From Cricetomys ansorgei (Eukaryota > Chordata > Mammalia > Rodentia > Nesomyidae): a DNA stretch of 64,000 bases. Shown here piece by piece: positions 1 to 12,771 of this stretch. The notes beneath the pieces are model-generated. The model was not told the DNA's origin. It saw nothing but the letters and a program-made list of their open reading frames with translations, and did not search any database. The stretch spans positions 248,001 to 312,000 of the forward strand of contig JAMJFZ010000711.1 in the NCBI GenBank assembly GCA_026225945.1. Reading direction: 5' to 3'. The first letter of the stretch is position 1. Each line of letters begins with the position of its first letter. The position numbers and the translations under genes were made by a program.

Positions 1-762
1 ACTGTTCAAGACCTGGAAATGTAAATAGAAGCCATTAAGTAAACAAACAGAGGTTATCTTGGAAATGAAAAGTCTAGAATAGTGATCAGGAACTACTGAG
101 ACAAGCTACAGCAGAAGAATACAAGAAATGGAAGAGAAAAATCTCAGGAGCTGAAGATATTATAGAAGAGTTGGAGACATCAGTAAAAGGAAATATTAAA
201 TCCAAAAGATCCCTAACACAAAACATCCAGGAAATCAGGGACACTATGAAAAGACCAAACCTAAGAGTAAAGAATAGAGGAAGGAGAAGAATCCCAACTC
301 AAAGGCTCAGAAAACATTTTCAACAAAATCATAGGAGAAAACTTTCCAAACCTAAATAAGGAGATATACCTATAAAAGTATAAGAAGCATACAGAACACC
401 AAATAGACTGGATCAGAAAAGAAAACCCCCTTGCCACATAATAACCAAAACTTTAAACATAGATATCAAAGAAAGAATACTAAAAGCTACAAGAGAAAAA
501 AAAAGCAAATAATGTGTAAAGGTAAACCTATTAGAATCACACCTGACTCCTTAATGTAGACTCTAAAAGCCAGAAGAGCCTGGACAGGTATCCTACAGAC
601 TCTAAGAGATCACTTATGCCAGACCAGACTAATATATCCAGAAAGCTTTAAATTATCATAGATGGAGAAAAGAAAATATTCAATGACAAAAAAATAAACA
701 CAGGAAATAAATAACTTCAACCCATCAGAATCAAAAGAAAGAATGTACAAACACTCTCACAG

Positions 763-764
<2 letters not shown>

Positions 765-804
<40 letters not shown>
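765..804. repeat. (AC)n microsatellite at the L1 ORF1/ORF2 junction
   Basis: About 20 AC units follow the last recognisable ORF1 codons and precede the ORF2 start. A second, similar tract at 1877-1921 has the same left flank, so the two are related by duplication and did not arise independently. Confidence 0.9.
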
Positions 805-806
<2 letters not shown>

Positions 807-1689
807 GTGTGTATGAGAATACACCAACAACTACAAAATAATAGGTCCTGTCATTTGTCATTGATATATCTCAATATCAATGAACTCAGTTCCCCAATAA
901 GAAGACACCTTAACATCAAATATAAACCTCAGAGTACAGGGTTGGAGAAAGATTTTCCAAGCAGATGGACCCAAGAAAGAAGCCAGAGTAGCCATTTTAA
1001 TATCTAACAGAATAGACCTGAAACTAAATTAATCATGAGAGATGGTGAAGGACACTTCATACTCATCAAAGGAAAAATCCACCAAGACAACTTTTCAATT
1101 ATTAACATTTATGCACCCAACACAAAGGTGCCCACATTTATAAAAGACATTGCTAAAGCTTAAAATACACATTAACCCACACTGATAGTAGGAATTTTCA
1201 ATACACCACTCACACCAATAGACAGGACAACCAGACAAAAACTAAACATGTGAACACTGCAACTAACAAATGTTATGAACCAAATGGACCTAAAAGATTT
1301 AAATAGAACATTTAACCCTTGCACAAAAAATGTATATTTTTTTTCTCACCACCTCATGGAACCTTTTATAAAATTTGTCACATACTAGAACACAAAGAAA
1401 GTGTAAATAGATACAGGAAATTTGAAATAACCCCCAGTATCTTATCAAATTACCATGGATTAAAAATGGATTTCAACAACAACAGAAATAACAGAAGATC
1501 TAAAAAGTAATGGAAACTGAATACCTCCCTACTGAAGGACAAATGGGTCAGGACAGAAATGCAGAGAGAAATTGGGCACAATGAAAGTGGCGCTAAGAGG
1601 AAAATTCATAGCACGAAGTGCTTACCAAAAGGAGTGGAGAGATCACATACTAGAAAATTAACAGCACATCTGAAAGTTCTAGAACAAAA

Positions 1690-1874
1690 AGAATTAAAGA
1701 CACCCAATGACAAATACAAATTCAAACAATATCTATCCACAAATTCAGCCTTACAAAAGACGCTAGAAGGAAAACTCCAACCCAAAAAGGATAAGTACAC
1801 CAAAAAGAACACAGGCAATAAATAACTTCAACCCATCAGAATCAAAAGAAAGAATACACAAACACTCACACATG

Positions 1875-1921
<47 letters not shown>
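1690..1921 (+). repeat. Segment of L1 ORF1 end plus (CA)n duplicated inside ORF2
   Basis: Positions 1690-1921 interrupt ORF2 with sequence belonging to the end of ORF1. From about 1811 it repeats, with few changes, the stretch at 700-765 (ending in AATAAATAACTTCAACCCAT and then a CA tract). The inserted copy also holds a KQYLSTNSALQK coding stretch, expected upstream in ORF1, that the first copy has lost. ORF2 resumes at about 1965. Seen directly; the mechanism is inference. Confidence 0.75.
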
Positions 1922-1924
<3 letters not shown>

Positions 1925-4140
1925 AACCCAACAAACTAAGTAGATATCAAGTAATATATGTCAAGAAATAACCAAACAGAGGGCAAAAAAAGAGAATAAT
2001 ACAAAAAATCAATGAAACAAAGAGTAGGTTCTTTGAGAAAATCAACAAGATAAACAAACTCTTATCCAAACTAATAAAAAAAGAATAGAGAATATACAAA
2101 TACAGAAAATTAGAAAGGAAAAGGGGGATGCAACTATAGACACTGGGGAAATCCAAAGAATCATTAGGTCATATTTTAAAATCTATACTCTACAAAATGG
2201 GAAAACCTAAAAGAAATCAACAATTTTCTAGATAGATACCACCTACCATTGTTAAATCAAGATAAGATACAAAATTTATAACCTCCAAAGAATTAGTAGC
2301 AGTCCTCAAATGCCTTCCCATAAAAAGAGCCCAAGGCCAGATGGCTTTACTGCAGAATTCTATCAGACATTCCAAGAAGAGTTAACACCAATACTCTTCA
2401 AATTATTCCACAAAATAGAAACAGAAGGAACACTGCTAAACTCATTCTATGAGGCAGCAATCACCTTGATACCCAAACCAACAAAGAAAGAGACCAATTT
2501 CCTTCATGAACACTGATGCAAAAATATTCAATAAAATACACACAAACAGAATCCAAGCACACATCAAAAAGATCTTTTACCATGATCAAGTAGATTTAAT
2601 CCCAGAGGTGTAAGCATGGTTCAACATATAAAAGCAATCAATGTAATATACCACGTAAATAAACTGAAAGAAAAAAAACACATGATCATTTCACTAGATA
2701 CTGAGAAAGCTTTTGTCAAAATCCAACACCCCTTCATGATAAAAGTCTTGGAGAGTTTGGGGATACAGGGATATACCCAAACATAATAAAGGCAAATTAC
2801 AGCAATCCCACACCCAATGGAAATCAACTGGATACAAATTGGAAAAGAAGTCAAAGTATCCTTACTTATAGATGATATTATAGTCTATATAAGCAACCCC
2901 AAAAATTCTACCAGGGAACTTTTATAATCAACTTTAGAAAAGTGGTTGGCTATAAGAGCAACTAAAAAAAAATCAGTAGCCCTCTTATTTACAAATGACA
3001 AATGGACTGAGAAAGAAATCAAGGAAACAACTCCCTTTGCCAAGCCACCTATAAAAAAATATCTCAGGGTAACTCTAATCAAGCAAGTAAAATACTTGTA
3101 TGAAAAAAATGTTAAGTCTTTGAAGAGAGAGATTGAAGATGATCCCTAAAGATAGAAGATATCCCATGCTTCTGGATTGGTAAGATGAACATAGTAAAAA
3201 TAGATATCTTACTAAAAGCAATCTACAGATTCAATGACATACCTATTGAAAATTCCAACACAATTCCTTATAGACTTTGAAAGGATTCAACTTCATATGG
3301 AAAATCAAAAAGCTCAGGATAGCCAAAGTAATCCTGAAAAATAAAAGAACTTTTGGAGGTAGCACTATTCCTAATCTCAAGGTGCACTACAGGGCTGTAG
3401 TAATAAAAACTGCATGGTATTGGCATAAAACCAGACATGTTGATCAGTGGAACAAAATTGAAGATCCATTCATAAATCCACACACTTATGGATACCTTAT
3501 CTTTGATAAAGAGTCCAGAAATATACAAGGGAATAAAGAAATCATTTGTAATAAATGATGCTGATCTAACTGGATGTCTACATGAAGAAAAAATCCTAAT
3601 TGATCCATATTTATTACCATGCAGAAAACTCAAGTCCAAGTGGATCAAAGACTTCAACATAAAACCAGACACTGAAAATGACAGAAGAGAAAGTGGGAAA
3701 GAGCCTTGAATGCATTGGCATAGGAGACAACTTTCTGAATAGAACATCAATAGCTCAGGCACTAAGGTGAACAATTAACAAGTGGGTCCATATGAAATTG
3801 AAATGTTTTTGAAAGGCAAATGACACTTTCAATAAGAAAAAATTACAGCCTACACAATGGGAAAAGATTTTCACCAATTCCACTTCCAATAGAGGGCTAA
3901 TATCCAAACTATATAAAGAACTCAAGAAACTAGACATCAAGAAAGCAAACAATCCAATTAAAAATGAGATATAGATCTAAAGAAATAATTCTCAAAAGAG
4001 GAATCTAAATGGCTGAGAAACATCTAAATAAAATAAATAATAAAATAAATAAATAAACAAATAAAACATCTAAATAAATTCTTAGCCATTAGGGAAATGC
4101 AAATCAAAACCATTTTGAAATTCAACATCCTCAATGACAT

Positions 4141-5299
4141 GATCAGCAGCTCTGCAATATACAGCCTCTTGGCAAATTTAAATTTATATTTTTAGGAATT
4201 ATATATATTTTCCATGAACAAGATACTGTTTTGAAAATATTATATATTGTGAAACATCTAAATTTAAGTAAATAATTGATGTACTATCATACACATGATT
4301 ATTTTGTGATTTGTAGGAACACAAAATCTGCTCTGCTAAATATTTTCAACTGCACAACAAATTATTAACTGTAGGCACAAAGTTGTACTTCCTTGATATT
4401 TTTCCATATGTTTCCTGGCAGTTGCCATATTCATGTGCCTTTCAGAGGGGCTCATGCAGATCTGTCCACTGTGAACAGACGCTTGTTTCACATAAACATA
4501 GTTCTGAATGTCAACTTTCAGATATAAAAGTGAAGCATATAATATATACACATTTAACATATATCTCTAATATGTGAAATTTATGTGAGGAATTTAACTG
4601 TATATGTATATATTAGTAAATATAAAATAATATGAATTTGATTTGCATTCTGCATAATTTCAGATTATATGAAATATTAAAAGCCTCCTCCATGGCCCTC
4701 CATCTCTCTAATGGTTTCCTTTATTTTGTTTGTTTCTTAGAGGAGTTAGAAATGGAAAATATGGCCTTATAAAGTTATGGAAAATATGGCCTTATAAAGT
4801 TAAGCATGTCTTCTAACACTGAATTATTGTTCTAACTCCATAATGACTGCTTTAAAATATATGCTTTTATTCCTAGAATGAAGTAAGTTCTCAAGTAAGG
4901 TGTGCTAAATAAAATGTCTTACATAAGATGAAGAGAAGCAACCATTAAGACTGAGTTGACAAAACCATATTTAATAAGTAATGTACAGAAGGAATGTACA
5001 ACAGGAAAACAATTATGAGAACTGCATGGACTGATGCAAAACTAAAAGAATAAAGAAATATAAGACTAAATTGCTGTAAAGTACTATAATATGTTTTAAG
5101 CTGCATTTCAGTTGTAGAGTTAGTAGTTAGCAGGCACAAAGCTTTGGATTTGGCCTCCGATGCCCCCCACACACAAAGAAACAAACATACAAACAAACAT
5201 ATATATATACTCTTGTATATACATATATATGCACATATGCATATATATGTATATATTAATCACAAAACTAATAACAGTATTATCTTTTCTTTTCTTTTT
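4141..5299. other. Intergenic stretch, no gene recognised
   Basis: AT-rich sequence without coding signal or an identifiable transposon. It holds a perfect 25-bp tandem duplication at 4752-4801 and a TA/CA-rich run at about 5195-5255 leading into the B1 element. Confidence 0.6.
4752..4801. repeat. Perfect 25-bp tandem duplication
   Basis: Two exact adjacent copies of a 25-bp unit (4752-4776 and 4777-4801) that begins ATGGAAAATATGG. The absence of mismatches suggests a recent replication slip or repair event in otherwise old sequence. Confidence 0.9.
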
Positions 5300-5450
5300 T
5301 CTTTTTTTTTTTTGAGACAGGGTATTGTTGTAACTCTGGCTGTCCTGGAACTTACTCTGTATACCAGGCTGGCCTCAAAGTCATAAAGATCTACCTACTT
5401 CTGCTTCTCAAATTCTGGGATTAAAGGTGTGTGTCACCATCACCTGGATT
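5285..5450 (-). mobile_element. B1 SINE, antisense
   Basis: A T-rich run followed by GAGACAGGGT, then CTGTCCTGGAACTTACTCTG, ACCAGGCTGGCCTC and GGGATTAAAGGTGTG. This is the reverse complement of the 7SL-derived rodent B1 consensus, with its A-tail at the left. Moderate divergence. Confidence 0.9.
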
Positions 5451-8400
5451 AATAAGACTTTTAATATATGATTATAAATACATAAAATTCTGTTCAAAAA
5501 CCTTTAAAATAATAATAGCAATAATAAAAAAATAATAATAATAGTAATAGTAATGTGAAACAGTTTCATTTCTGTTTAAAAATTTACATGCATTTTGAGA
5601 AAATGAATTATGGATATCATACACTATTTTCTAGAGAAATTATTAAAGAACAAGTTAAAATGGAGAATACAAGAAATGTGAAAACCTAGGCTCTGTGAAT
5701 GTGAAATGTGGAAATGAGGCTCTGAAAAACACTCTGTAGATATACACATAACTGTGTATTATTTCTCTCTCCCACTTGGTCCGAGGACAGGCCTAGCTTC
5801 TGTCCCATCCAAGTGGCTGGACTACTCAGGGTAAGGGGACAAGCTTTATCAACTCTCTGGGATGAGACCATCAGAAACAATGCCCTCTACCCACACATGT
5901 CCCTACCACACATAACTTATTTTGTGTGCTATGATTGGGAGTTGTCTAGTCCAGTTAGCCTCATGGGCAAGTATTTTGGACTAACTAGTTTTTAGTCACT
6001 GTGCTTGGGATAAAGGGAAGAAATGTAATGTAAGAGATTTTGCCTTAGGTTATAAAATTGGAATTGTTTTTCTAAAGATGGTGATAGCATCTTCCTAAAT
6101 TTTCAACTTTTGCTGCACTCTGTTCTGCTTTCACAAAAGTGATTGAAGGTGTACACAAAGAGCCACCCACATGAAGAAAAATAATTTTAGGGGAGAAAGG
6201 AAAGTTTTTGGAATTGTTCAATATTTTAAATACAAGGTGTGATTGTCTTGGACTGACGGACATGCTCATAGTCATACAGTTACTCTCATTTCCACCACTT
6301 GACCTCTCTGTGAGATTTTAAATTTTAAGAAATCATGCTTAAAATATAGGAGTTGCACAGAGCTTAAACTGTCTCCCGTGGAACATAACAGAACTGTGTC
6401 AATATTATTTTATTTATTAGGAACCTTCTGTATTTAGGATGCCTTTCAGCTATGTTTCATCACTGGGCATGTCAGGGGACTTGTTGGAGTGTTACACTAT
6501 GACAATTAAAAAGTTACAATTAAATAGACAATTATAAGGATATGAATCTACAGTTTGATCTCAGGAGAACATAGGAAAATAACCTCAGGATATGTAAGTA
6601 GCTGTCCTTACAATAATGAATTCCCCAGTTGATTTAAGAGGAACTTGGCAAGATTAAAAACAAAACAAAACAAAAAAAGGACAAAATGTTTCAGGTTTCT
6701 TCTGGGACCAGCTGTGATTTTCATGAACAACACAGGACCATTTGCTTGTTATTGAATACATTTTCTCTCTGCTTGGGTATGTTTGTGGAGATGGAGGACA
6801 GTACTATCTAAACTCATTAACTTGAAGGATAACTGCACTATGAGTCCTTAGTGGTAGAGCTGAACTCTTTAATTGTTTTGCTTATATTCCACCAGGCTTA
6901 TTTGCTCGTGGTTATTGGTAGTTAAAATAAAGGTATTTTCAAGGAAGGTTTATTATCTTGGATTGAAATATTTCTTGGACTGAAATATATAATTTTATAC
7001 TCCAAATTTACACTTCTAGTATTTTGACTATGCAACTCAGCAGCATTTATGGTAAAATTCTCATTGACTGCAGATAGAATTATTTTATTTTCTACAATAT
7101 AAATATAATACTTAACTTCCTCAATTCAGAAGAAGTTATTGATTGTGTCAAATTTGCATACCCATCTTGCTTGTGCATGACTCCCAATAAAGGAGCACAA
7201 AATCTACTCTATATCAAGGAAAAAATAATCCACATCCCTCTATGCAAAAATATCTCTCTCTCTCTCTCTCTTAAGCCAAAATAAGTTATGCACACATTCC
7301 CATATATAGAAAAATCTATGTTACAGAAGGGCTGATATGAATTATTTTACTTATATTTCTACACCTCCAACCATGAAAGAGAAATGAATCATTACCTTAT
7401 AAAAACTTCTTGAATAAGTCAAGTTTTATTAGTTTTTACCCTTTCCAAATATTTTATTGAGTATCCCTCTGCACAAATCATTTCTATTCTTTTCTATTTA
7501 GTAGGATGCTTCCCAAACTATTAAAATATATGTTTTAAAGGTATTGAAATAGACAATAACATCTAAAATTATGTAGAATTTAAAGAGATAAATCCTCTCA
7601 GGGTTAATTAAGTAAATTTGGAGAAACTATCCCATTGCAGTGGAATGTGTATGCCAAAAGGTTAAGCAAAGGTAGAATGCAAGCTGCTAGATGCAGATAT
7701 TACTGGTCTTGAGAAGCCAACACATGAGTTGACATGAATTTATCATTGGAGGCACCATTCTTGGCAAGATTCTCTAGCATCTCTTAATTATTGCAATTTC
7801 ATAAATGTTGAAAAGAATTTTTGACATATTGATATATTTTTGACATGTTGATATATCTTGGATACTTTTCAACAGTAAAATCAAGCTAACAGAGGATGCA
7901 GCAATCCTACTAGTAGCTGAACATATATTCAAGGAAATGATACCTGCATATCTTGGAGACATCTGTACATATTTATTGAAAAATAATCACAGAAACTGAC
8001 ATATGACCTCAGCCTCATGGATAGTAAATATTGCACATGATAGTATATTCTTCATTCATAATTCTAAAAGAAAGTACTATGTAATAATACATTATGCATT
8101 ATAGATGTGAGCAGTATGAATATATGCTTATATGCAAGGTGTAAAAAGCACCTGGAACATATAGAACTTAGAAGGAATATTTTTCTAAGTTTTGAAAAAT
8201 CTTAGATTAAAGATGCCAGTAGAAAAGCATAATTCACCTCTATTGCAGCCTCCTACCTATTGTTTTGTCTGAGATTAACAAGGATAATTTCTTTATATAA
8301 GCAACATTCACAATTGTATGTATTTATCATATGGTTGAATTTTAAGCATATATATTGTAAAATGACTAAATCTAACAAATTAATAAATGCAGTACTCCCC

Positions 8401-8470
8401 TATAATTGTCTTGTAATAAAAACACATTTTCTCTCTGAGCATTAAAAAGGACATCCTCTAGCACAAGCAA
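5451..8470. other. Intergenic stretch, no gene recognised
   Basis: About 3 kb of AT-rich DNA. I see only simple repeats: TAA-rich at 5510-5550, a CT run at 7251-7270, and a short direct repeat of a TTTTTGACAT-GATATA pattern near 7818-7857. Reading frames here are short and carry no known motif. Confidence 0.55.
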
Positions 8471-9330
8471 CTACAGCCATTTTGCTGTATGAAATATATT
8501 CTTATTTTTCTCTTTCTCTATCTATAAGAATGCATCTTTGGACCACCATCTTCCCAAATTCTTCCAGCCACAGTTACTTTAGTCTAAGGTTAATTTTCAT
8601 CCTACTCTTTGAAGGATAGAAGATTTTAGATTCTACAGTGGGTGGTATCATATGATGTTTTTCATTCTGTTATACATTATTTATTTTACTTACCATAATG
8701 TCCTCCACCTCACTCATTTTTCTAATGACAATATTTATTTGGAGACATGGTGGTATGTAGCCCAAAGCAATTTCAGACTCGCTATTTAGCCACGAATAAC
8801 CTCTATGTCCTGACTCTCCTGCCTCCATCTCCCAAGTGCTGGGATTGTGAGCAATTTCTACTGTGCCTAGATGCTTTAATTCATTATTATTGGTGAATCA
8901 TATACTATTGTGTACCATATTTACTCTTCCATGCTGGCATGGACATTTAAGCTTAAGTGATGTGTCAACGGCTGTGAATATGCTGAAATAAACACATACA
9001 GATGTCTTCTAGACATGCTGGTTTCATTTCTTTTTGAATGTAAGCCCAGTAGCTGGATTACTGCATTTTATGATAGCTTATTTTTGGCTGTTTAAAAGCA
9101 TCCGGGTTGTGTCCATATACGTTCTCACCAATAACATGCAAAGATATTTGCTGTTGATGCTTTCTATCATCTTTTGTCTTTCAGCTCTAACCTTTCCTGC
9201 TTTAAAAATTATTTCAATCTTTCTGTTAAACTACATCACTCAGTCAGTTTTGTGTGTGTCAATTCACTAAGTTATGCTTATATGTTTTGAGTCTTCTGTG
9301 ACTACTGAATAGTTATTTTGTACTTTTTAT
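8470..9330 (-). mobile_element. Old LINE-1 3' fragment, antisense
   Basis: Diverged antisense LINE-1 phrases are readable: a GTATCATATGATGTTTTTCATTCTG block near 8643, an ATAATGTCCTCCA block near 8695, and a GTAAGCCCAGTAGCTGGATTACTG block near 9040. These correspond to the ancient mammalian L1 3' region. A B1-like SINE splits it at about 8735-8875. Heavily decayed. Confidence 0.6.
8735..8875 (-). mobile_element. B1-like SINE, antisense
   Basis: GGAGACATGGTGGTATGTAG then CTCCTGCCTCCATCTCCCAA and GTGCTGGGATTGTGAGC match a diverged antisense B1/PB1 consensus. It is nested in the old L1 fragment. Confidence 0.7.
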
Positions 9331-10020
9331 GCAGCAGTTACACATCTCCATCTTTTTATCGTCAGTCAGGAATCTCCATGCTGAAGCTAAGGCGCTTGTA
9401 CAGTGTAGGGCAAATTTTGATGACCAGAGTTCTGCTTTTGCCAAGAAAGTAGTAAGTAGAAAGTCTACTTCTGTTTTTCTCTAGTGAGCATATTTTTAGT
9501 ATCTACAGCCAAGTCTTGCATTCTCTTTCCCTGTGGTTTCTCAAGATGGATAGCATATTTATAACATTGTGCTGTGCCTCCTGGGTAAGGGGAACATTCC
9601 TAATTAATGTAAAACTTGCCACTATTATCACTGTGTCATTTCTTATACTGTAATGACAGACACTTCTATACATTTGTAATAGAGTTCTTGTGTAGGTAGT
9701 TATTCAAGTTTATGTTTCTGTGGAGGATTGGTTTCTGGAAGGTGCTTCTCTGCCATCTTGACCCATGTTATAGTCACTGTTTTGAATATGTATTTGAAAC
9801 TTAAACATGTCTCATATCTATAATTTCTTTTGAAAATTTAAGGTGCCTTGAATGGTGGCATATTGTCAGTATTATTTTACCAAGCATACATTCTACTATT
9901 CTAGCATGTATCTAGAACATGCAGAGAATTTGAAAATTTGAATATCAGGAAAACAAGCAGTCAAATTTAAATATGGGTATGGAAATATATTAAGTTCTCA
10001 AAAGATAAAATGGCAGAGTA
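9331..10020. other. Intergenic stretch, no gene recognised
   Basis: Nothing identifiable. The TCTTGACCCATG-containing stretch near 9750 and its flanks show no coding frame or repeat I can name. Confidence 0.5.
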
Positions 10021-10024
10021 TTTT

Positions 10025-10960
10025 TTTTAATTTTTAGAAACCTTAACCATCAGAAAAATGCACAATAAAACTACTTTGAGATTTATCTTATGCAGAAGAA
10101 TAGATAAAATTAATAGGAAGAAAAGAAATGTTGGCAGTTGAGGAGAAAAGGAAACACTTATTCATTGTTAATGGGAGTAAAAAGTTGATGTGATCAACAT
10201 GTAAATAAATGTAGAACATCTCCAAAAATCTAAAACGAGATCCACCATGTGATCTGGCTATGACACCCATGGGCACATTCCCAAAGGAGACTCTATATTC
10301 TACCACAGAAATACTTGCTCATTCATGATCATTGCTGTTCCAATCACAATAGCCAGGAAATTGAAACAGCCTAGATATCCATCAAACTGATGAATGGATA
10401 ATTAAAATGTGGCACATGCATGTATACAATGGAATATTATTCAACTGTAAAAAATAAAAATTGGGAGTAGATTTATGGATCTGGTCTTAATCACTCTCAG
10501 TTAAGCAATCCATTCACAGAAAATAAACACTGCATCATCTCTGTCATCAATGAATACTAGCTTTGAATATCTTTAGGTAAGTGTCTAAAGTGAAGTTCCC
10601 ACAGAAGTCAGAAAAGTTATAAACCGTCACAGCATGAGGGATGGAGGTTCAAGAGAAAGAGAAGCAACCCAGATCTTATGAAGGTAGAAAGTTTAATAAT
10701 GAAACAGAAAGAGTAAAAGGGCGTGGAGGCTGAGAGCAGGGTATATGGGGTAATATAGGGAAGGTTATTTTTAACTAAAGCCTTTGGAGAATCCATGTGG
10801 AAACCTACTACGATAGAAGCTTCCTAAAATATTTGCATACATGACAATAGTTTAAATGGTGGTACCCTATATATAACAGGAAGACAATGCCTTTCTCAGA
10901 TACCATGGGATAACAAATAAAAAAATTGCTGGTGCCAGGTTTGTGTTAACACTTTTGTAG
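10025..10960 (+). mobile_element. LINE-1 ORF2 end and 3' UTR fragment
   Basis: ACCATCAGAAAAATGCACAA, ATCCACCATGTGATCTGGCT, ATCAAACTGATGAATGGATA and TACAATGGAATATTATTCAA are the familiar end of L1 ORF2, followed by rodent L1 3' UTR (GGAAACCTACTACGATAGAA near 10799). Coding potential is destroyed by stops. Confidence 0.85.
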
Positions 10961-11504
10961 TTGTTGGTTTGTGGGTTTCCATAGACATTCCTAAACCTCA
11001 AAAGCCATTGCCACTGTTGTTGGATGCCTTCCAGAACATAATGGTAAGGCTTACTGCTGAAAACACCATAACAATGCTTATTTTAATTTAACTCTTTTTG
11101 ATACTCTTCAGGATTTCTTTCTATTTCCTAAATATATAAAACTTATCTCTTAAAATAAACTTAGAAATAACTAAGTCATAGAAACTAATGATCTTACCTT
11201 TGCAAGACTATACACTTGGCAAATGCAGAATAATACGTCGATAACTTAACACAGCTCTAATTTAATACCAGTGTATTGGATACTGCCAATTATTTTCTCA
11301 GCTGAAAGATTGTTAAACAAGCTTCTATAAATATATGTCCACACAATAGAGTATTAAATAGCCACAGGGAACTGAGGAAGAGCTCTAAATTGTTTAATTA
11401 TAATTTAAGTGAAAAATGTGTCAGAAGTTAGTAAGATGATTTAAGAAATCAATAGCTGATAATGATAAAAGTTGCAAAATGATTATCTACTTTATCTTAC
11501 ATTA

Positions 11505-12235
11505 ACTATATTTTAATTATGTTTTGAGAATTTCGTAATGAATATAATATACTTTGCATATATTCACCTATCTCCATCCAGATCCACTAACCTACCGTCA
11601 TCCAACTTCATGTCCTCTCTTTTCCTATGTAACACACTAATTCCAATTTGTGGTGCCTATATACTAATTGGTGTGAACTGGAGTGTGGTTACTCTACTAA
11701 ACATCATACTCTCTCATTTTATTGTTTGAGACAGGGTTTATATGTTTAACTCTGACTGTCCTGGAACTCACTCTGTAGACCAGGTTGGGTTCAAACTCAC
11801 AGAGATCCACCTGCCTCTGCCTCCCAAGTGGTTGGATTAAGGGTGTGCACCACAACCACCCAACAAGCATCGTACTCTTAAACAAAACTCACTCCCCTTT
11901 CTAGAAAACCCATCAATTTGTCTGTAGCTCCTCAGCTAGGGATGGGGGCTCATAAATCCCTACCCACTCCATGCTGAAAGGATGGGTAGTTTGTTCATGT
12001 CTTATGTAGTAACCACAGCTTTTGTGAGTTTATGAGTGCATCAGATTTGTCATGTCAGAAGATACTGGTACCTTCAAGTCCTTCATGACCTTTAGCTCTT
12101 AGAATCTTTCTGCCCCACTCTCCCATGATGATTCCTATGACTTGGTAGAGGAAGGGACTGTGATATAGATATCATGTATGTGGCTGGGCACTCCACAAAC
12201 ATTTCTTTACTTTTTTTAGTGTGTATATTGTTAAT
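11505..12235 (-). mobile_element. Rodent (Lx-type) LINE-1 3' UTR, antisense, split by a B1
   Basis: Antisense L1 3' UTR is recognised from the TTGAGAATTTCGTAATGAAT start, the ATCCAGATCCACTAACC and ATGTCCTCTCTTTTC blocks, and the CTCAGCTAGGGATGGGG and TTTCTGCCCCACTCTCC blocks. A B1 interrupts it at 11715-11872, so the B1 is the younger of the two. Confidence 0.8.
11715..11872 (-). mobile_element. B1 SINE, antisense, nested in L1
   Basis: TTGTTTGAGACAGGGTTTAT, CTGTCCTGGAACTCACTCTG, TAGACCAGGTTGG and CACCTGCCTCTGCCTCCCAA form a well-preserved antisense B1. Confidence 0.92.
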
Positions 12236-12639
12236 AACTTGTATAGGGTATTTGATAATTTATATTATTTACTACACAGTATGTATTTGTTTAAATTCTA
12301 TGTATTTTATTATCTAATATAATTTCACTACTGATTTGCATTATTTTCTTAATTTTAAAATGAACAGTGAAAAGACCTGACATCACTATCTGTGTCACAG
12401 TACTTAAGCTATGGGGAACATTAGAGAAGACACATTCCAAAATGTTAAATGTTGTCACTAATAATAAAAAATAGTCAAAAGATTCACTAAAAGAAAAGCA
12501 TGCATAATACCTAATTGCCAAGTCCTTTTCCTTGGTTTTCTTTTTTAATATTCCCAGAAAGGAGTTAATATCTTCACAAAAGTCCACGCTACACATAGCA
12601 AAGATATGTAGAATTTCACAAATTGCCAAGGGGTTAATT

Positions 12640-12745
12640 GTTTTTAATTGAAGTAGAATTACATCTCTTCTTTCTCCCTTCCTTTCCATCTCTTCCAGGT
12701 ACCCTTTCTCAAACACCTCCCATACCCCCTTCTCTCATGCTGTGA
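12640..12745 (-). mobile_element. Short LINE-1 3' end fragment, antisense
   Basis: TTTTTAATTGAAGTAGAATT followed by pyrimidine-rich TCTTTCTCCCTTCCTTTCCA and CTCAAACACCTCCCATACCC resembles the antisense 3' end of rodent L1. Short, so only moderately sure. Confidence 0.5.
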
Positions 12746-12771
12746 AACAGTCTCTTCTATAGAGACTGCAA

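Larger units (their letters stand above)
1..4140 (+). mobile_element. Decayed LINE-1 fragment, ORF1 remnant through ORF2 C-terminus
   Basis: This is a non-autonomous relic of a rodent LINE-1, the class of retrotransposon that encodes an RNA-binding ORF1 protein and an endonuclease/reverse transcriptase ORF2. Positions 1-700 read as a broken ORF1, with NIQEIRDTMKRPNLR at about 216-273. ORF2 begins near 860 with a short stretch like its N-terminal LNINELSSPIRRH. An endonuclease remnant follows at about 1080-1240 and a reverse transcriptase remnant at about 2310-2510 ([19 protein letters not shown]). The C-terminal ORF2 region runs on to about 4110 (LAIREMQIKT-like codons). Stops and frameshifts occur throughout, so no protein is expected. 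No 3' UTR or poly-A tail is visible after 4140. An ORF1-end segment is duplicated inside ORF2 and an ATAA-rich expansion sits at 4018-4070. The call is secure; the subfamily is not. Confidence 0.9.

Noticed and set aside
3268..3774. A 168-codon frame on the - strand
   Set aside because: It is the antisense of L1 ORF2 and shows no domain of its own.
12291..12716. A 141-codon frame on the - strand
   Set aside because: Its first part overlaps an antisense L1 3' fragment and the remainder has no recognisable motif.
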